Below are positions 37,881 to 47,859 of a stretch of DNA of 64,000 nucleotides, piece after piece. Under the pieces are notes generated by a model that did no database searches, was not told the origin of the DNA, and worked only from the letters and a program-made list of their open reading frames with translations. Numbering within the stretch: the first letter of the stretch is position 1; the number at the start of each line of letters is the position of its first letter. Location of the stretch: positions 52,422 to 116,421 of the forward strand of contig WQWC01000003.1 of assembly GCA_009785525.1 (NCBI GenBank), in the 5' to 3' direction. Made by a program: the position numbers and the translations under genes. Source of the stretch: Oscillospiraceae bacterium. GTDB taxonomy: Bacteria > Bacillota > Clostridia > Oscillospirales > Oscillospiraceae.

Positions 37881-39689
37881 TTATGCTTGTACACCCTCTT
37901 GCATTGCACGATACAGCTGGGCGTAACGCCCCTGCTTTTCCAGCAATTCCGCGTGTGTGCCGCGTTCCGACACCCTGCCGCCCTCCACAACTAAGATCAG
38001 GTCGGCGCGGGTTATTGTTGACAATCTGTGCGCTATTATGAATGAGGTCCGCCCCTTTAAAATATGAGATATCGCGTTTTGAATCAACAGTTCCGTCTCA
38101 GTATCTATGCTGGAAGTCGCTTCATCCAGCACAAATATCGGGGGATTCGCCAGAACGGCGCGTGCGAACGATATCAGCTGTTTCTCCCCGGTGGAAAGCA
38201 TGTCGCCGCCCTCACCAACGTTGGAGTCGTAACCCTCCGGCATTCTGTCGGCCACGACATCGGCAGAGACAAGCTTTGCGGCGGCGATAATCTCTGCATC
38301 TGTCGCCTCCAGCCTGCCGTAACGGATATTCTCCATCAGCGTACCGGAAAACAGGTGCGGCTGCTGCAAAACGTATCCAAGTGACGAATGCAACCATAGC
38401 TGTGACCTATCGCGGCTAGGCTTGCCGTCTATCAGCACTTGGCCCCGCGTCGGCTCATAAAACCTACAGGCCAGATTCACTATTGTCGATTTCCCCGCAC
38501 CGGTTTCCCCGACCAGCGCGACTGTTGTTCCGGGCGGGACTGTCAATGAAAAATCTTCCAGAACATACTCATCCCCGTCCGGGTATTTGAACCAGACATT
38601 TTCAAATGTGATTTCGCCTTTTATTGGTTCCCAGTTCTCCCGTTTCGGGTTGAATGTGTCACCATATTTTTCCACGACTTCCGGCGTATCTTTAATCGTC
38701 TCCGGCTCGCCTAATAGCGCCGTGACGCGCTCTATGCCGACTTGCGCCAGCATCATGTTGGACATTATGCTGGTCAGGAACACAACAGGCTCTATAACCA
38801 TCACGGCATATGTGATAAAAGCCGACAATATGCCGAATTGCAGCAGGTTATCGCCCACCAGTATGCCGCCGCGATACAGCAGCACCGCCAAGGCGATTGA
38901 CCCCAGCGACATCACCAGCGGCGTCATAATGGCATTCAACCGAAGGCCTCGAACGGTCTCAACACTCATTCGCTGAGAGAGCTTGCCGAACTCGGTGACG
39001 TTTGTGTCCTCAATCACAAGCGTCTTTGATGTCTTGGAGCCGGTGATCCCCTCATTATACGCACCGGATATCTGGGCCGTAATCTCCTGTATGTTCCTGT
39101 TCACACCGATGACCTTGCGCTGAAAATAAAAGGAGATCAATATTGCAATAGGGATCATCGCAACAATAATCAGTGCCAGCATCGGGGATAGTATGAACAT
39201 GAAAATCACGCAGAAGATTATGTAGCACAGCATCTCGACAAAGTCGGAAAACCCCCACGATACCATTGACGTAATCCTGTCAGTATCAGACATCACACGG
39301 CCCATAAGGTATCCGACCGAGTTTTTGTTGAAAAATGAAAGCGGCAATTTTTGCAAATGCTCAAAACAATCTTTGCGGATCATCAGGCCCATGCTGACTT
39401 CGATAGACATCAGCTGTTTGATATAAAAGGCAAAGCACAATCCGGAAACTATGATGACGGCGCCGAATATCCAAGCGAATGCGCCGATCCCCTCGGTAGT
39501 CTCCCGCATGACGAAGTTGTCGATGGCATACCGCGTGAAAAGCGGATATGACGCCGAAGTCACGGTGTTTATCAACATAAATACAGCCCCGATGATGAAC
39601 CGGCGTTTTATTTTAGAAAAATAAGGGCCAAGCCGTCTCCACAGCGCAAGGCTGAAGCCCTTTGTTTGGGTTTTTGTATCGTTGCTCAA
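37881..39689 (-). CDS. ABC exporter, fused TMD-NBD (half 2 of a probable heterodimer); TTG start at 39689 likely
   Basis: GETGAGKSTIVNLACRFYEP; STGEKQLISFARAVLANPPIFVLDEATSSID. SD AGAGGTG precedes TTG; the ORF extension to 39770 reads into repeat DNA. Confidence 0.93.
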   Translation of the reverse strand: MSNDTKTQTKGFSLALWRRLGPYFSKIKRRFIIGAVFMLINTVTSASYPLFTRYAIDNFVMRETTEGIGAFAWIFGAVIIVSGLCFAFYIKQLMSIEVSMGLMIRKDCFEHLQKLPLSFFNKNSVGYLMGRVMSDTDRITSMVSWGFSDFVEMLCYIIFCVIFMFILSPMLALIIVAMIPIAILISFYFQRKVIGVNRNIQEITAQISGAYNEGITGSKTSKTLVIEDTNVTEFGKLSQRMSVETVRGLRLNAIMTPLVMSLGSIALAVLLYRGGILVGDNLLQFGILSAFITYAVMVIEPVVFLTSIMSNMMLAQVGIERVTALLGEPETIKDTPEVVEKYGDTFNPKRENWEPIKGEITFENVWFKYPDGDEYVLEDFSLTVPPGTTVALVGETGAGKSTIVNLACRFYEPTRGQVLIDGKPSRDRSQLWLHSSLGYVLQQPHLFSGTLMENIRYGRLEATDAEIIAAAKLVSADVVADRMPEGYDSNVGEGGDMLSTGEKQLISFARAVLANPPIFVLDEATSSIDTETELLIQNAISHILKGRTSFIIAHRLSTITRADLILVVEGGRVSERGTHAELLEKQGRYAQLYRAMQEGVQA

Positions 39690-39800
39690 AGTATCACCTC
39701 TTTGTAAAATCATTGTAGAGGCGGCCTGTGGCCGCCCTTGTTGTCTTTTTTCTAAGGTTTCGTGTGGCATAGGCGGGCGGCAGAATGCCGCCCCTGCAAG

Positions 39801-41588
39801 CTATTGCTGCATTCCACTCTGCAAATCATGCACCCGTTTATACACGCCGTTTTTCTGCAGCAGCTCCGCGTGCGAACCTATTTCCGCCACGCTGCCGTCT
39901 TCTAGCACCATTATTTGATCCGCCGTCATCAGCGTTGAAATTCTGTGCGAGATTATTATCACCGTCGCACCCGCTGTATTCTCGCGCAACGCTTCACGGA
40001 TTTTTGCGTCTGTCTCCATATCTAAGCTTGACATAGAATCATCAAACACCATGATCGGACAGTCCATCATCAACGTCCGGGCGATTGCGATTCTTTGTTT
40101 TTGCCCGCCGGACAGCGTGACGCCGCGTTCGCCGACTATCGTGTCATAGCCTTTTGAGAATGACATAATACTGTCATCCACCGCCGCGATTTCGGCTTTT
40201 TCGCGCACTTTTTGCAGATTCCGGCCTTTGGTGGCTATGTCGATATTCTCCAAAATCGTCTTCGAGTACAAGAAGGGCTCTTGCAAAACCAGTCCGATAT
40301 GGCCCCGCAGATATGGCTTGGCGATATTTCTGACATCCACGCCGCCGACGAGGATGTCACCGCAGTCTTCCGGCAGGTCGTACAGCCTGTTCAACAGGTA
40401 TGTAATCGTGGATTTCCCGGCCCCGGTCGCACCCAAGATGCCGAACACGTTGCTGTGTTTTATCGTGAAGCTGACATCTTTCAAAACAGGCTCCGTCCCG
40501 TAGGTGAACGTGACGTTTTTGAATTCTATGTCGCGATTCAACGGCGGGCAGATTGCGCCAGGCTCCGGCTCTTCCGCCGGTGCGTCCAGGATTTCTTTTA
40601 TCCGTTTTAATGACACGCTTGTCTGCGACATGTCAGAGAGTATCCGCCCCAAAGCGCGGATTGGCCACATAATCGTCAACGTATAGCTTAGGAATACAAG
40701 CAGATCACCGATACTGATGGCGCCCTGTGAGGCGAGGACTGACCCGTAAACCAGCACCGCAAGCGATTGCATTGTGGATACAATGTCACCCACACCCCAG
40801 AACATGCCAAACGTGGTGCCGAGTTTCAGCCATTTGCTTGTAAATGCCACATTTTTCTCGTTGAACATATCCGTCTCATACCGTTCCCGCCCAAAAGCTC
40901 GCACAACACGAACACCTGTAAGGTTCTCCTGAACCCTTACCATGAGCTCGCCCTCTGCCTCATCGCATTTGTGGAACTCTTTGGCGATTCGTATTGAGAA
41001 ATAGATTGTATAAGTCAATATTATCGGCAGAAACGCCGCTGATACAAGGGCGACTCTCACGTTTATAGAGAACATGATTATAAGCGCGGTGACAATCAAG
41101 ATCCCGATTCTCAGCACCTCTATCAGTTGCTGCAGCATGAATCTGCGCGTTGTTTCAACGTCAGAAGTACAGCGTTGGATTATGTCGCCGGTCAGATTTT
41201 TTGTGTGCCATTCAAATGGCAGATTCTGCGTGTGCTTATACAGCTTGTCGCGCAGATTGCGTATCGTACGCTCGGCGCATTTGGCCATGTTCACGCGCGA
41301 AAGATAGTTGAATATTCCGGCGACTATTGAGCATACCGCCACGAATATGGCGCAAATAATCAGCGCGTTTGTTATGATTCCACGTGTAAGAATAAACTCA
41401 TACAACCGCATAAGCGGCCCCGGCATACTTGCCTCTGTCCCGCCGATTACGTCGTCGATTGTAAAACCTACAATCAACGGAGTCAAGAACCCCATAAGCG
41501 ATGCCAAAGCGGATGCCAGCACCGATATCAGAAAAAACCGCTTGTTACCGCGGGCGAATTGCAACATCATTTTAGGAATTGTTTCCAT
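39801..41588 (-). CDS. ABC exporter, fused TMD-NBD (half 1 of a probable heterodimer); start ATG at 41588
   Basis: METIPKMMLQFARGNKRFFLISVLASALASLMGF; GATGAGKSTITYLLNRLYDLPEDCG; LSGGQKQRIAIARTLMMDCPIMVFDDSMSSLD; SD AGGAGG. Confidence 0.94.
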   Translation of the reverse strand: METIPKMMLQFARGNKRFFLISVLASALASLMGFLTPLIVGFTIDDVIGGTEASMPGPLMRLYEFILTRGIITNALIICAIFVAVCSIVAGIFNYLSRVNMAKCAERTIRNLRDKLYKHTQNLPFEWHTKNLTGDIIQRCTSDVETTRRFMLQQLIEVLRIGILIVTALIIMFSINVRVALVSAAFLPIILTYTIYFSIRIAKEFHKCDEAEGELMVRVQENLTGVRVVRAFGRERYETDMFNEKNVAFTSKWLKLGTTFGMFWGVGDIVSTMQSLAVLVYGSVLASQGAISIGDLLVFLSYTLTIMWPIRALGRILSDMSQTSVSLKRIKEILDAPAEEPEPGAICPPLNRDIEFKNVTFTYGTEPVLKDVSFTIKHSNVFGILGATGAGKSTITYLLNRLYDLPEDCGDILVGGVDVRNIAKPYLRGHIGLVLQEPFLYSKTILENIDIATKGRNLQKVREKAEIAAVDDSIMSFSKGYDTIVGERGVTLSGGQKQRIAIARTLMMDCPIMVFDDSMSSLDMETDAKIREALRENTAGATVIIISHRISTLMTADQIMVLEDGSVAEIGSHAELLQKNGVYKRVHDLQSGMQQ

Positions 41589-41750
41589 ATCTTCCTCCTG
41601 TTCCCACAGTATTCTACCATAAGCAGGGGAATTGTGCAAGTGCGGGAGCGCCACGGGCGGCCTTTGGCCCTCTGCCGGTCCATGTGTAGGGGTGCGCCCT
41701 ACGGGGGCAGGACGGGGGTACGGCGGGCGGCAGAATGCCACCCTAAAGAG

Positions 41751-41863
41751 AACCACCCCGCCGTCTGCAGACGGCACCCCTCCAACGGAGGGGAATTAGG
41801 ACGCGGGGATATTTCCCCATTCCCCTCCGTTGGAGGGGTGCCGCCGCAGCGGCGGGGTGGTTT
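41751..41863. repeat. REPIN-like element: two inverted copies of the family B palindrome
   Basis: Arms ACCACCCCG..CGGCACCCCTCCAACGGAGGGGAAT and ATTCCCCTCCGTTGGAGGGGTGCCG..CGGGGTGGT; they differ mainly in the internal hairpin (GTCTGCAGAC vs CCGCAGCGG). Confidence 0.85.
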
Positions 41864-41983
41864 CGCCTCCGCCGAAGCATTTGCAAAAAGAGAAGGGAAT
41901 GCTCCCGAGAACAATTCATTGCTTGCTTTTTTTGCCGAACGGGTGTAAAATGAACCTCTTTTGAATATATTCTTCTATATATC

Positions 41984-43636
41984 TTGTCTCGTGAAAACGA
42001 AAGGGTGTTATATACTTTGCCTGAATCTCGTAAACAGAATTTTCTAAAGGGAGCCGCTATCTTGGCGGCGGCCGCGATGATCTCCAGAATAATCGGAGCT
42101 GTGTACAGAATTCCGATTATCAATATCTTAGGGGATGCCGGAACTGGTATTTACACGTCTATACAAAGAGCGTACACACTGGTTCTGACATTATGCACAG
42201 CCGGTATACCGGTTGCTTTGTCAAGGATGGTTTCATCCGCCAACGATGCCGGGAAGACAGGGCTCATTAAGCGATATTTTGCGGTCTCCTTACCGGCGTT
42301 CGCGATTTTAGGTATTGCCGCAATGGCATTCATGTTCCTGTTTCCAGACACCCTTGCCTGGGTTGCGCAGAATCCGTACGCCGCGCCTGGGATACGCGTT
42401 CTGGCACCGGCTGTGTTCTTCATGTGTATAATAGCCGTGTACAGGGGATACGCGCAGGGGTTTGAGAACATGATTCCGACTGCAACGTCGCAGATTGTTG
42501 AGGTTGTCTGCAAAACCGTGTTCGGGATAGCGGTTGCCTCATTGCTTCTCAATCGGGGATATCAAACGCAATACGTGTCTGCCGGGGCAAGTGTCGGCAC
42601 ATCTATTGGGCTGGGGATGGCTATACCGCCGATGATCTGGCTCAAGAGAAGGATAGACAAGGGCGCACCGAAGTTTTTAAGGGCGCATTCAAACCTGCCG
42701 GACAGATCGGCTGTCCTGCGCAACATTATAGCTGTAAGTATGCCGATTACGCTTGGTGCGTCTTTTATGGTCGTCGCAAATTTTATAGATACGGCGGTCG
42801 TCTTGAGTCGATTGCAATCCGGCTTAGGCCTCTCTCCTTATGACGCCAACGCCTATTTAGGGCTGAACACAATGGCGGCGACTGTGTTCAATCTCTCTCC
42901 TGCACTGGTTGTTCCCGTTTCGGTCAGCATAATCCCCGCTATCGCCTCTGCCATATCAGGCGGGCGTCATGGGGCTGCTGGGAATATTATGCAGTCTTCC
43001 TTAAAGATCGTCAACCTGCTGGCAATGCCCGCGGCGGTCGGAATTATGGCGCTGGCGAGTCCTATCTTAGTTGCATTATACAGCGAACATCGGGATACCA
43101 CGACATTCATGCTGACAGTTTTGGGCGCGGCGTCGTTCTTCACTTGTCTGCAGCTTATCACCACGGCGATACTGCACGCGACAGGACATGAAAAAGTGAC
43201 TATGATGACGTTCCCCATCGGCGGGGCAGCGATGATCGGACTGAACTATTTCCTCGTCGGCAACCCTAACATAGGCATACTCGGCGCGCCGTTCGGTCTG
43301 CTTTTGTGCTACGTGATTATCTCCGCGCTGAATATTGCGTTTATCCTAAAGCGCGTCAAAGACAGGCCTAAATTCAGCGGGGTGTTTATCAAGCCGCTGT
43401 TGTGCTCGTTAGTCATGGGCGTGGCGGCGTATTCGGTTTACGGGCTTGTATCCCGCCTGGGCTATGGCGCCCTTGGGGATGGCAGGCTTGCCGTTATAAT
43501 CTATCTCGCCACGGCGATGATTGCCGCGATGATAGTCTATTTTGCGCTGATAATTGTCACGCGTACCATCACGCGGGATGATATGCGCCTTTTACCGAAA
43601 GGTGAAAAATTGGCAGATTTGCTTAAAATCCGGTAG
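41984..43636 (+). CDS. Polysaccharide/lipid flippase of the MATE/MVF superfamily, SpoVB-like
   Basis: FLKGAAILAAAAMISRIIGAVYRIPIINILGDAGTGIYTSIQRAYTLVLTLCTAGIPVALSRMVS (SpoVB/YtgP-type N-terminus). Confidence 0.9.
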   Translation: MSRENERVLYTLPESRKQNFLKGAAILAAAAMISRIIGAVYRIPIINILGDAGTGIYTSIQRAYTLVLTLCTAGIPVALSRMVSSANDAGKTGLIKRYFAVSLPAFAILGIAAMAFMFLFPDTLAWVAQNPYAAPGIRVLAPAVFFMCIIAVYRGYAQGFENMIPTATSQIVEVVCKTVFGIAVASLLLNRGYQTQYVSAGASVGTSIGLGMAIPPMIWLKRRIDKGAPKFLRAHSNLPDRSAVLRNIIAVSMPITLGASFMVVANFIDTAVVLSRLQSGLGLSPYDANAYLGLNTMAATVFNLSPALVVPVSVSIIPAIASAISGGRHGAAGNIMQSSLKIVNLLAMPAAVGIMALASPILVALYSEHRDTTTFMLTVLGAASFFTCLQLITTAILHATGHEKVTMMTFPIGGAAMIGLNYFLVGNPNIGILGAPFGLLLCYVIISALNIAFILKRVKDRPKFSGVFIKPLLCSLVMGVAAYSVYGLVSRLGYGALGDGRLAVIIYLATAMIAAMIVYFALIIVTRTITRDDMRLLPKGEKLADLLKIR

Positions 43637-43724
43637 AAATCGATACCAAAAATGGCCTGTTTATAGGATTTTTGTACATTTTTTGATAAAAAGTGAAAAA
43701 TCTGCTTGCGGAAAGGAAAAAAGT

Positions 43725-44516
43725 ATGGTAGATTTTGAAAGCAAACCGAACTACGGAGTTGAGGACTTGCGGAAACTGCTTCATCTGCTCTGTTCGCCGG
43801 AAGGCTGTCCGTGGGATTCCGCGCAGACGCACCAGAGTATCCGCCGGAATCTGCTGGAAGAAGCGTACGAAGCGGCGGAAGCTATTGATTCCGGGGATAT
43901 GGCGCACCTTCAGGAAGAACTGGGGGACGTGCTTATGCAAGTCGTGTTCCATTCTGACATGGCGGAGCGTGCCGGGTATTTCAACTTAGACGATGTAGCG
44001 GACGAGACGTGTAAGAAACTGGTTCGCCGCCATCCGCACGTATTCGGCGGGCAAAAGGCCAATAACAGCGATGAGTCGCTTGTATTTTGGGATCAGATAA
44101 AGCGCGAGGAAAAAAGCCAGAACACAGTGTCCGAAACGCTTGAATCAGTGGCAAAATCCCTCCCCGGCCTTTGGCGGGCGGAGAAGATTCAGAAAAAAGC
44201 TGCGGATGCAGGCTTCAACGTTGAAAACGCAAGCGGTGCGCTGAGCTCCTTGCGTGAAGAGTTTTCTGAGTTGGAGGCGGCGATATCCGCCGGGGCAGGC
44301 ATTAGTGAAGAGATTGGCGACCTTATATTTTCCATAGTAAACGTCGCGAGGTTTTTTGATATCGACCCGGAAACAGCAGTTGCTAAAAGTTGCGACAAGT
44401 TCACATCCCGCTTCAAACGGCTTGAAGCTCTGGCTTTCTCGCAGGGAAAGCGGATTGAGGACATGTCGGCGGCAGATACGGACAAGCTGTACAGGCGGGC
44501 GAAATCAGAGGGTTGA
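43725..44516 (+). CDS. mazG: Nucleoside triphosphate pyrophosphohydrolase MazG
   Basis: Start ATG 43725; LLHLLCSPEGCPWDSAQTHQSIRRNLLEEAYEAAEAIDSGDMAHLQEELGDVLMQVVFHSDMA. Confidence 0.97.
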   Translation: MVDFESKPNYGVEDLRKLLHLLCSPEGCPWDSAQTHQSIRRNLLEEAYEAAEAIDSGDMAHLQEELGDVLMQVVFHSDMAERAGYFNLDDVADETCKKLVRRHPHVFGGQKANNSDESLVFWDQIKREEKSQNTVSETLESVAKSLPGLWRAEKIQKKAADAGFNVENASGALSSLREEFSELEAAISAGAGISEEIGDLIFSIVNVARFFDIDPETAVAKSCDKFTSRFKRLEALAFSQGKRIEDMSAADTDKLYRRAKSEG

Positions 44517-44589
44517 GCGTTAGTTTAAAACCTGCATTTGCAGGCAAAATATAAATAATTAAGAAACAAAACATAGGAGGAAGCAATTT

Positions 44590-44865
44590 ATGAATAAAGC
44601 GGAACTTATAAATGAAATCGCAATGAACTCAGGATTGTCGAAGAAAGACAGTGAAAAGGCTTTGGCCGCAACGATTGATGCTGTGACAAACGCCCTTGCA
44701 AAAGGTGAAAAAGTCCAGCTCGTCGGATTTGGGATCTTCGAGGTGAAAGACCGCGCCGCACGCACAGGCCGTAACCCGAAGACTAAAGAGGTAATCCAAA
44801 TCCCAGCGACAAGAACACCGCAGTTTAAAGCCGGCAAGGCATTTAAAGACGCTGTAGCGAAATAG
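44590..44865 (+). CDS. hup: HU family DNA-binding protein
   Basis: MNKAELINEIAMNSGLSKKDSEKALAATIDAVTNALAKGEKVQLVGFGIFEVKDRAARTGRNPKTKEVIQIPATRTPQFKAGKAFKDAV. Confidence 0.98.
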   Translation: MNKAELINEIAMNSGLSKKDSEKALAATIDAVTNALAKGEKVQLVGFGIFEVKDRAARTGRNPKTKEVIQIPATRTPQFKAGKAFKDAVAK

Positions 44866-44945
44866 GGAAACACTGAATTTATAAAGCAGAGACGCGCAAT
44901 GCACGTCTCTGCTTTCGGCGTTTTGTCGGAGTGACAGACTTTTTA

Positions 44946-44982
44946 AGCAGGGGGCGCACATGTTAATGTGCGCCCCCTGCTT
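44946..44982. terminator. Long bidirectional terminator between HU and the convergent ECF gene
   Basis: AGCAGGGGGCGCACAT-GTTA-ATGTGCGCCCCCTGCT; a second hairpin AGCAGAGACG..CGTCTCTGCT lies at about 44884-44914. Confidence 0.7.
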
Positions 44983-44990
44983 ATTGCAAT

Positions 44991-45542
44991 CTAACGTATC
45001 GCCTTTTTCAGTACTGGTAATATCAATATTGCCAGCGCGCCGCCGATCAACGCTGTGACGAATTGCGGGATTGAGAACATCCTGATCATGTTCGCCGCCG
45101 CATCCGGGTTGGGCGGGTCTATTATCACAGGTATAGCGTACCGCGCAACGCCCAGATACAGCACAAGGAATTTGACGGCGGCGGCGGTTATCATCGCTAT
45201 GATCCAAGCGACATATTTATTGTCTTTGTTGATGTTACCGATAAAATACCACAGTATCACGAAAGCTATGTTCCCCGCCGCGATAAACGGGGCAAAGACA
45301 AAGTTTGGCGCAATGCCCAGCATAGCTGCCATCATCGGGGATATGGCGGCAACGATCATTCCGGAGCTGAGGCCGACAGTCATAACTGAGACTGCAAGAA
45401 TCAGGTTGACTGCGGAGCCTGTCACAAACTGACCCAGCGGCCGTGTGGCCCATTGGGCGGCGACTAGCAGCGCGATGAAAATCGCCGTCCGCGCTATCCA
45501 GACTATATCATTCCGCGCGGGGCTTGTTGTTTTTTCACTCAT
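44991..45542 (-). CDS. ECF transporter S component
   Basis: About 6 hydrophobic segments; GSAVNLILAVSVMTVGLSSGMIVAAISPMMAAMLGIAPNFVFAPFIAAGN. Confidence 0.8.
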   Translation of the reverse strand: MSEKTTSPARNDIVWIARTAIFIALLVAAQWATRPLGQFVTGSAVNLILAVSVMTVGLSSGMIVAAISPMMAAMLGIAPNFVFAPFIAAGNIAFVILWYFIGNINKDNKYVAWIIAMITAAAVKFLVLYLGVARYAIPVIIDPPNPDAAANMIRMFSIPQFVTALIGGALAILILPVLKKAIR

Positions 45543-45614
45543 AATAATTTCTCCTCTTGCTTTTTTTGTTTCAGTATACTACAATCTCAAAAAGAAATAC
45601 GTTGCTTTTGCAAC

Positions 45615-46349
45615 ATGAGCGAAAGGTGGCACATGGATTACATTGACGCTTTGGAGAAATCACATTTTTTCAGCGGGATAGCCCGCGACAATATTGCGCC
45701 GCTGGTAAAATGTCTTCACGCGGAGTTCAAGCGGTATGAGAAGAACGAAACAGTCGTGCCGCTGGGGAGTGTGTTCGACAAAGTCGGGATTATTCTATCG
45801 GGGACCGCTAAGTCGTTTAACATCAATGCATCCGGCAAGGAGTATGTCGTTACGTTTCTTGAAAAGGGAAGCTATATCGGCGTTCTGCTGGCTGCGAGTC
45901 AGGGACGGAGAAGCCCTGTGACTGTAGTGGCCACGGAAGAGCTATCTGCCCTGTTCTTCGCTGCTTCCAACATATCCGGAATCGGCCCGAATGCCTGTGA
46001 AAGCCACGTGAGGCTGCTACGGAATTTCTTAGACGCAACCTCTGAAAAAGCCCTGAATCTGTTGGACAGGATCGACTGTCTGTTGAAACCGACTATACGC
46101 GAAAAAGTAATGACGTATCTGACGAAATTCGCCGATGAAAGCGAAAGCCGCTTGCTTCAGATCCCCCACGACAGAGCGGCCCTTGCGGAATACCTGGGCG
46201 CAGACCGCAGCGCACTCTCTCGGGAGCTTGGAAAAATGAAACAAGACAGGTTGATTGATTTTTATAAGAATACGTTTAAAATAATGCAGGGCGGCATTGT
46301 TGCCGCGCATAGTCAATCTGAACGGACAAAGGCTGACACTACAGATTGA
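45615..46349 (+). CDS. Crp/Fnr family transcriptional regulator
   Basis: cNMP-binding-like N-terminus (LEKSHFFSGIARDNIAPLVKCLHAEFKRYEKNETVVPLGSV) and C-terminal HTH (LQIPHDRAALAEYLGADRSALSRELGKMKQDRLI). Confidence 0.93.
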   Translation: MSERWHMDYIDALEKSHFFSGIARDNIAPLVKCLHAEFKRYEKNETVVPLGSVFDKVGIILSGTAKSFNINASGKEYVVTFLEKGSYIGVLLAASQGRRSPVTVVATEELSALFFAASNISGIGPNACESHVRLLRNFLDATSEKALNLLDRIDCLLKPTIREKVMTYLTKFADESESRLLQIPHDRAALAEYLGADRSALSRELGKMKQDRLIDFYKNTFKIMQGGIVAAHSQSERTKADTTD

Positions 46350-46354
46350 TCCGT

Positions 46355-47014
46355 CTATATCAGCTGCTGCTCATTTATAATCAGCTTGAACTCCAGTCCC
46401 AGGCGTTCGGCGGCTTTGCGGCACATGATCATGCGGTTGAGAAAAATCTCAAAATAATCCATCACAGAACCGTATTTTGTGTCTACCGTCAGCTTTAATT
46501 TCACCAGCGTGTGGCTTTCATTGATTTTCAGCTCGGATTTTTTGACCGAATAGTTCACCCTGTCGTGGATGTCGAATGTGGAGACTTCGGTGTTCCTAAC
46601 GCGGGATCTGCGCACATCCGATTTATCTGCCAGAATCACGGCGGCACAGACGTGGCTCACCGGTACGCCGGTGCCTTCATCGTGGTTGCCTATCGCCGTT
46701 GTGATGGTCGCTGTTTCCCCAGGAGGGAATCCCAGTTTGTCCAACAGCCTGAATGCCATCATAGCGCCCGAAAGCGAGTGATTCGACCTGTTGACCAGGT
46801 TCCCGATATCGTGCAGATACCCCGCCATTTTCGCCAGTTCCACATCGCGTTCCGGGTATTCCAGTGTCTGCAATATGTAGCCGGCGTGCTCTGCTGTTCT
46901 TGTCACATGGGCGAAGCTGTGTTCAGTGAACCCCAGCGCCGACAGCGACTCGTCCGCCCTTTTGATATACGTGCTTATCGCGTCGTTTTGTTTTAAATCT
47001 TCTAATGTTATCAT
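46355..47014 (-). CDS. HD domain phosphohydrolase
   Basis: SFAHVTRTAEHAGYILQTLEYPERDVELAKMAGYLHDIGNLVNRSNHSLSGAMMAFRLL. Confidence 0.92.
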   Translation of the reverse strand: MITLEDLKQNDAISTYIKRADESLSALGFTEHSFAHVTRTAEHAGYILQTLEYPERDVELAKMAGYLHDIGNLVNRSNHSLSGAMMAFRLLDKLGFPPGETATITTAIGNHDEGTGVPVSHVCAAVILADKSDVRRSRVRNTEVSTFDIHDRVNYSVKKSELKINESHTLVKLKLTVDTKYGSVMDYFEIFLNRMIMCRKAAERLGLEFKLIINEQQLI

Positions 47015-47859
47015 AGTCTTCTAAAAACCTCCGATATTCTTAAATTGCCCGGGGTCGTGTCAATCCCAAGCGCGGATAATATATTTTGTTCGTCACACGC
47101 GCCCTGTCCTTGATTCACGCGCTGCGCGCCCGCGTCACTGCCGCAGGCGATTGTCACGCCGAGGGAATTCGCCTCAACAAGCGCCGATTTATGATCCTCA
47201 TACACACGCCGCAGAACGCTGTCATGCTCATGCCCTGTGCCTATAAGATTCGCGACGGTTGCGATTGTCGGCACCCAGACAGCGCCTGTCTGCGCCATGA
47301 TCAGGCAGGCAGCGCGATCCATATAGAATCCATGCTCGATACTGTCAGCGCCCGCGTCCAGTGCGCGTTTGATGTTGTCAGCGCCGTTCGCGTGGACCAT
47401 TACGGCGAAGCCCTCACCGTGGGCGATCTTTATCATCTCCGGGAACTCTTCACACGTTGGTGGCCCAGTCACGCCGCCATCGGAGTACCGGATAAATCCG
47501 GAAGCTGTCAGCTTGATGAAATCCGCGCCCAGCGCCCCCGCCCCCGCCTCACGGACTAGTTGGCGGTATTCCGCGAGATTTTCAAATCCCCTGCCGAACA
47601 TGTGACCGTAATAGCCGTTCTTGTGTATTATATACGCCGGGGTGCGATAGTCAATACCGTATTCATGTGCGATTTTACGCGCCGTGACTGAGGCCATATG
47701 TTTATCCCCACCGTCACGGTAGAATGTAACGCCATGATCCTGACAAGCCTGCAAGTTCCGGCGGATGAACGCTTCATCAACACTCGGTTCATGCCGGGTG
47801 ATTGAGTGTTGATAGGAATCCGCGTCGAGTATAATATGTCCGTGGCATTCGTAAATCAT
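47011..47859 (-). CDS. Metal-dependent amidohydrolase family protein (start M at 47859)
   Basis: MIYECHGHIILD...GADFIKLTASG...VMVHANGADNIKRALDAGADSIEHGFYM...GVTIACGSDAG. Confidence 0.88.
   Translation of the reverse strand: MIYECHGHIILDADSYQHSITRHEPSVDEAFIRRNLQACQDHGVTFYRDGGDKHMASVTARKIAHEYGIDYRTPAYIIHKNGYYGHMFGRGFENLAEYRQLVREAGAGALGADFIKLTASGFIRYSDGGVTGPPTCEEFPEMIKIAHGEGFAVMVHANGADNIKRALDAGADSIEHGFYMDRAACLIMAQTGAVWVPTIATVANLIGTGHEHDSVLRRVYEDHKSALVEANSLGVTIACGSDAGAQRVNQGQGACDEQNILSALGIDTTPGNLRISEVFRRL

Noticed and set aside
37881-41588. ABC exporter pair as a possible bacteriocin/lantibiotic system
   Set aside because: No peptidase C39 domain, LanM-like enzyme or precursor peptide nearby; looks like a standard heterodimeric multidrug-type exporter.
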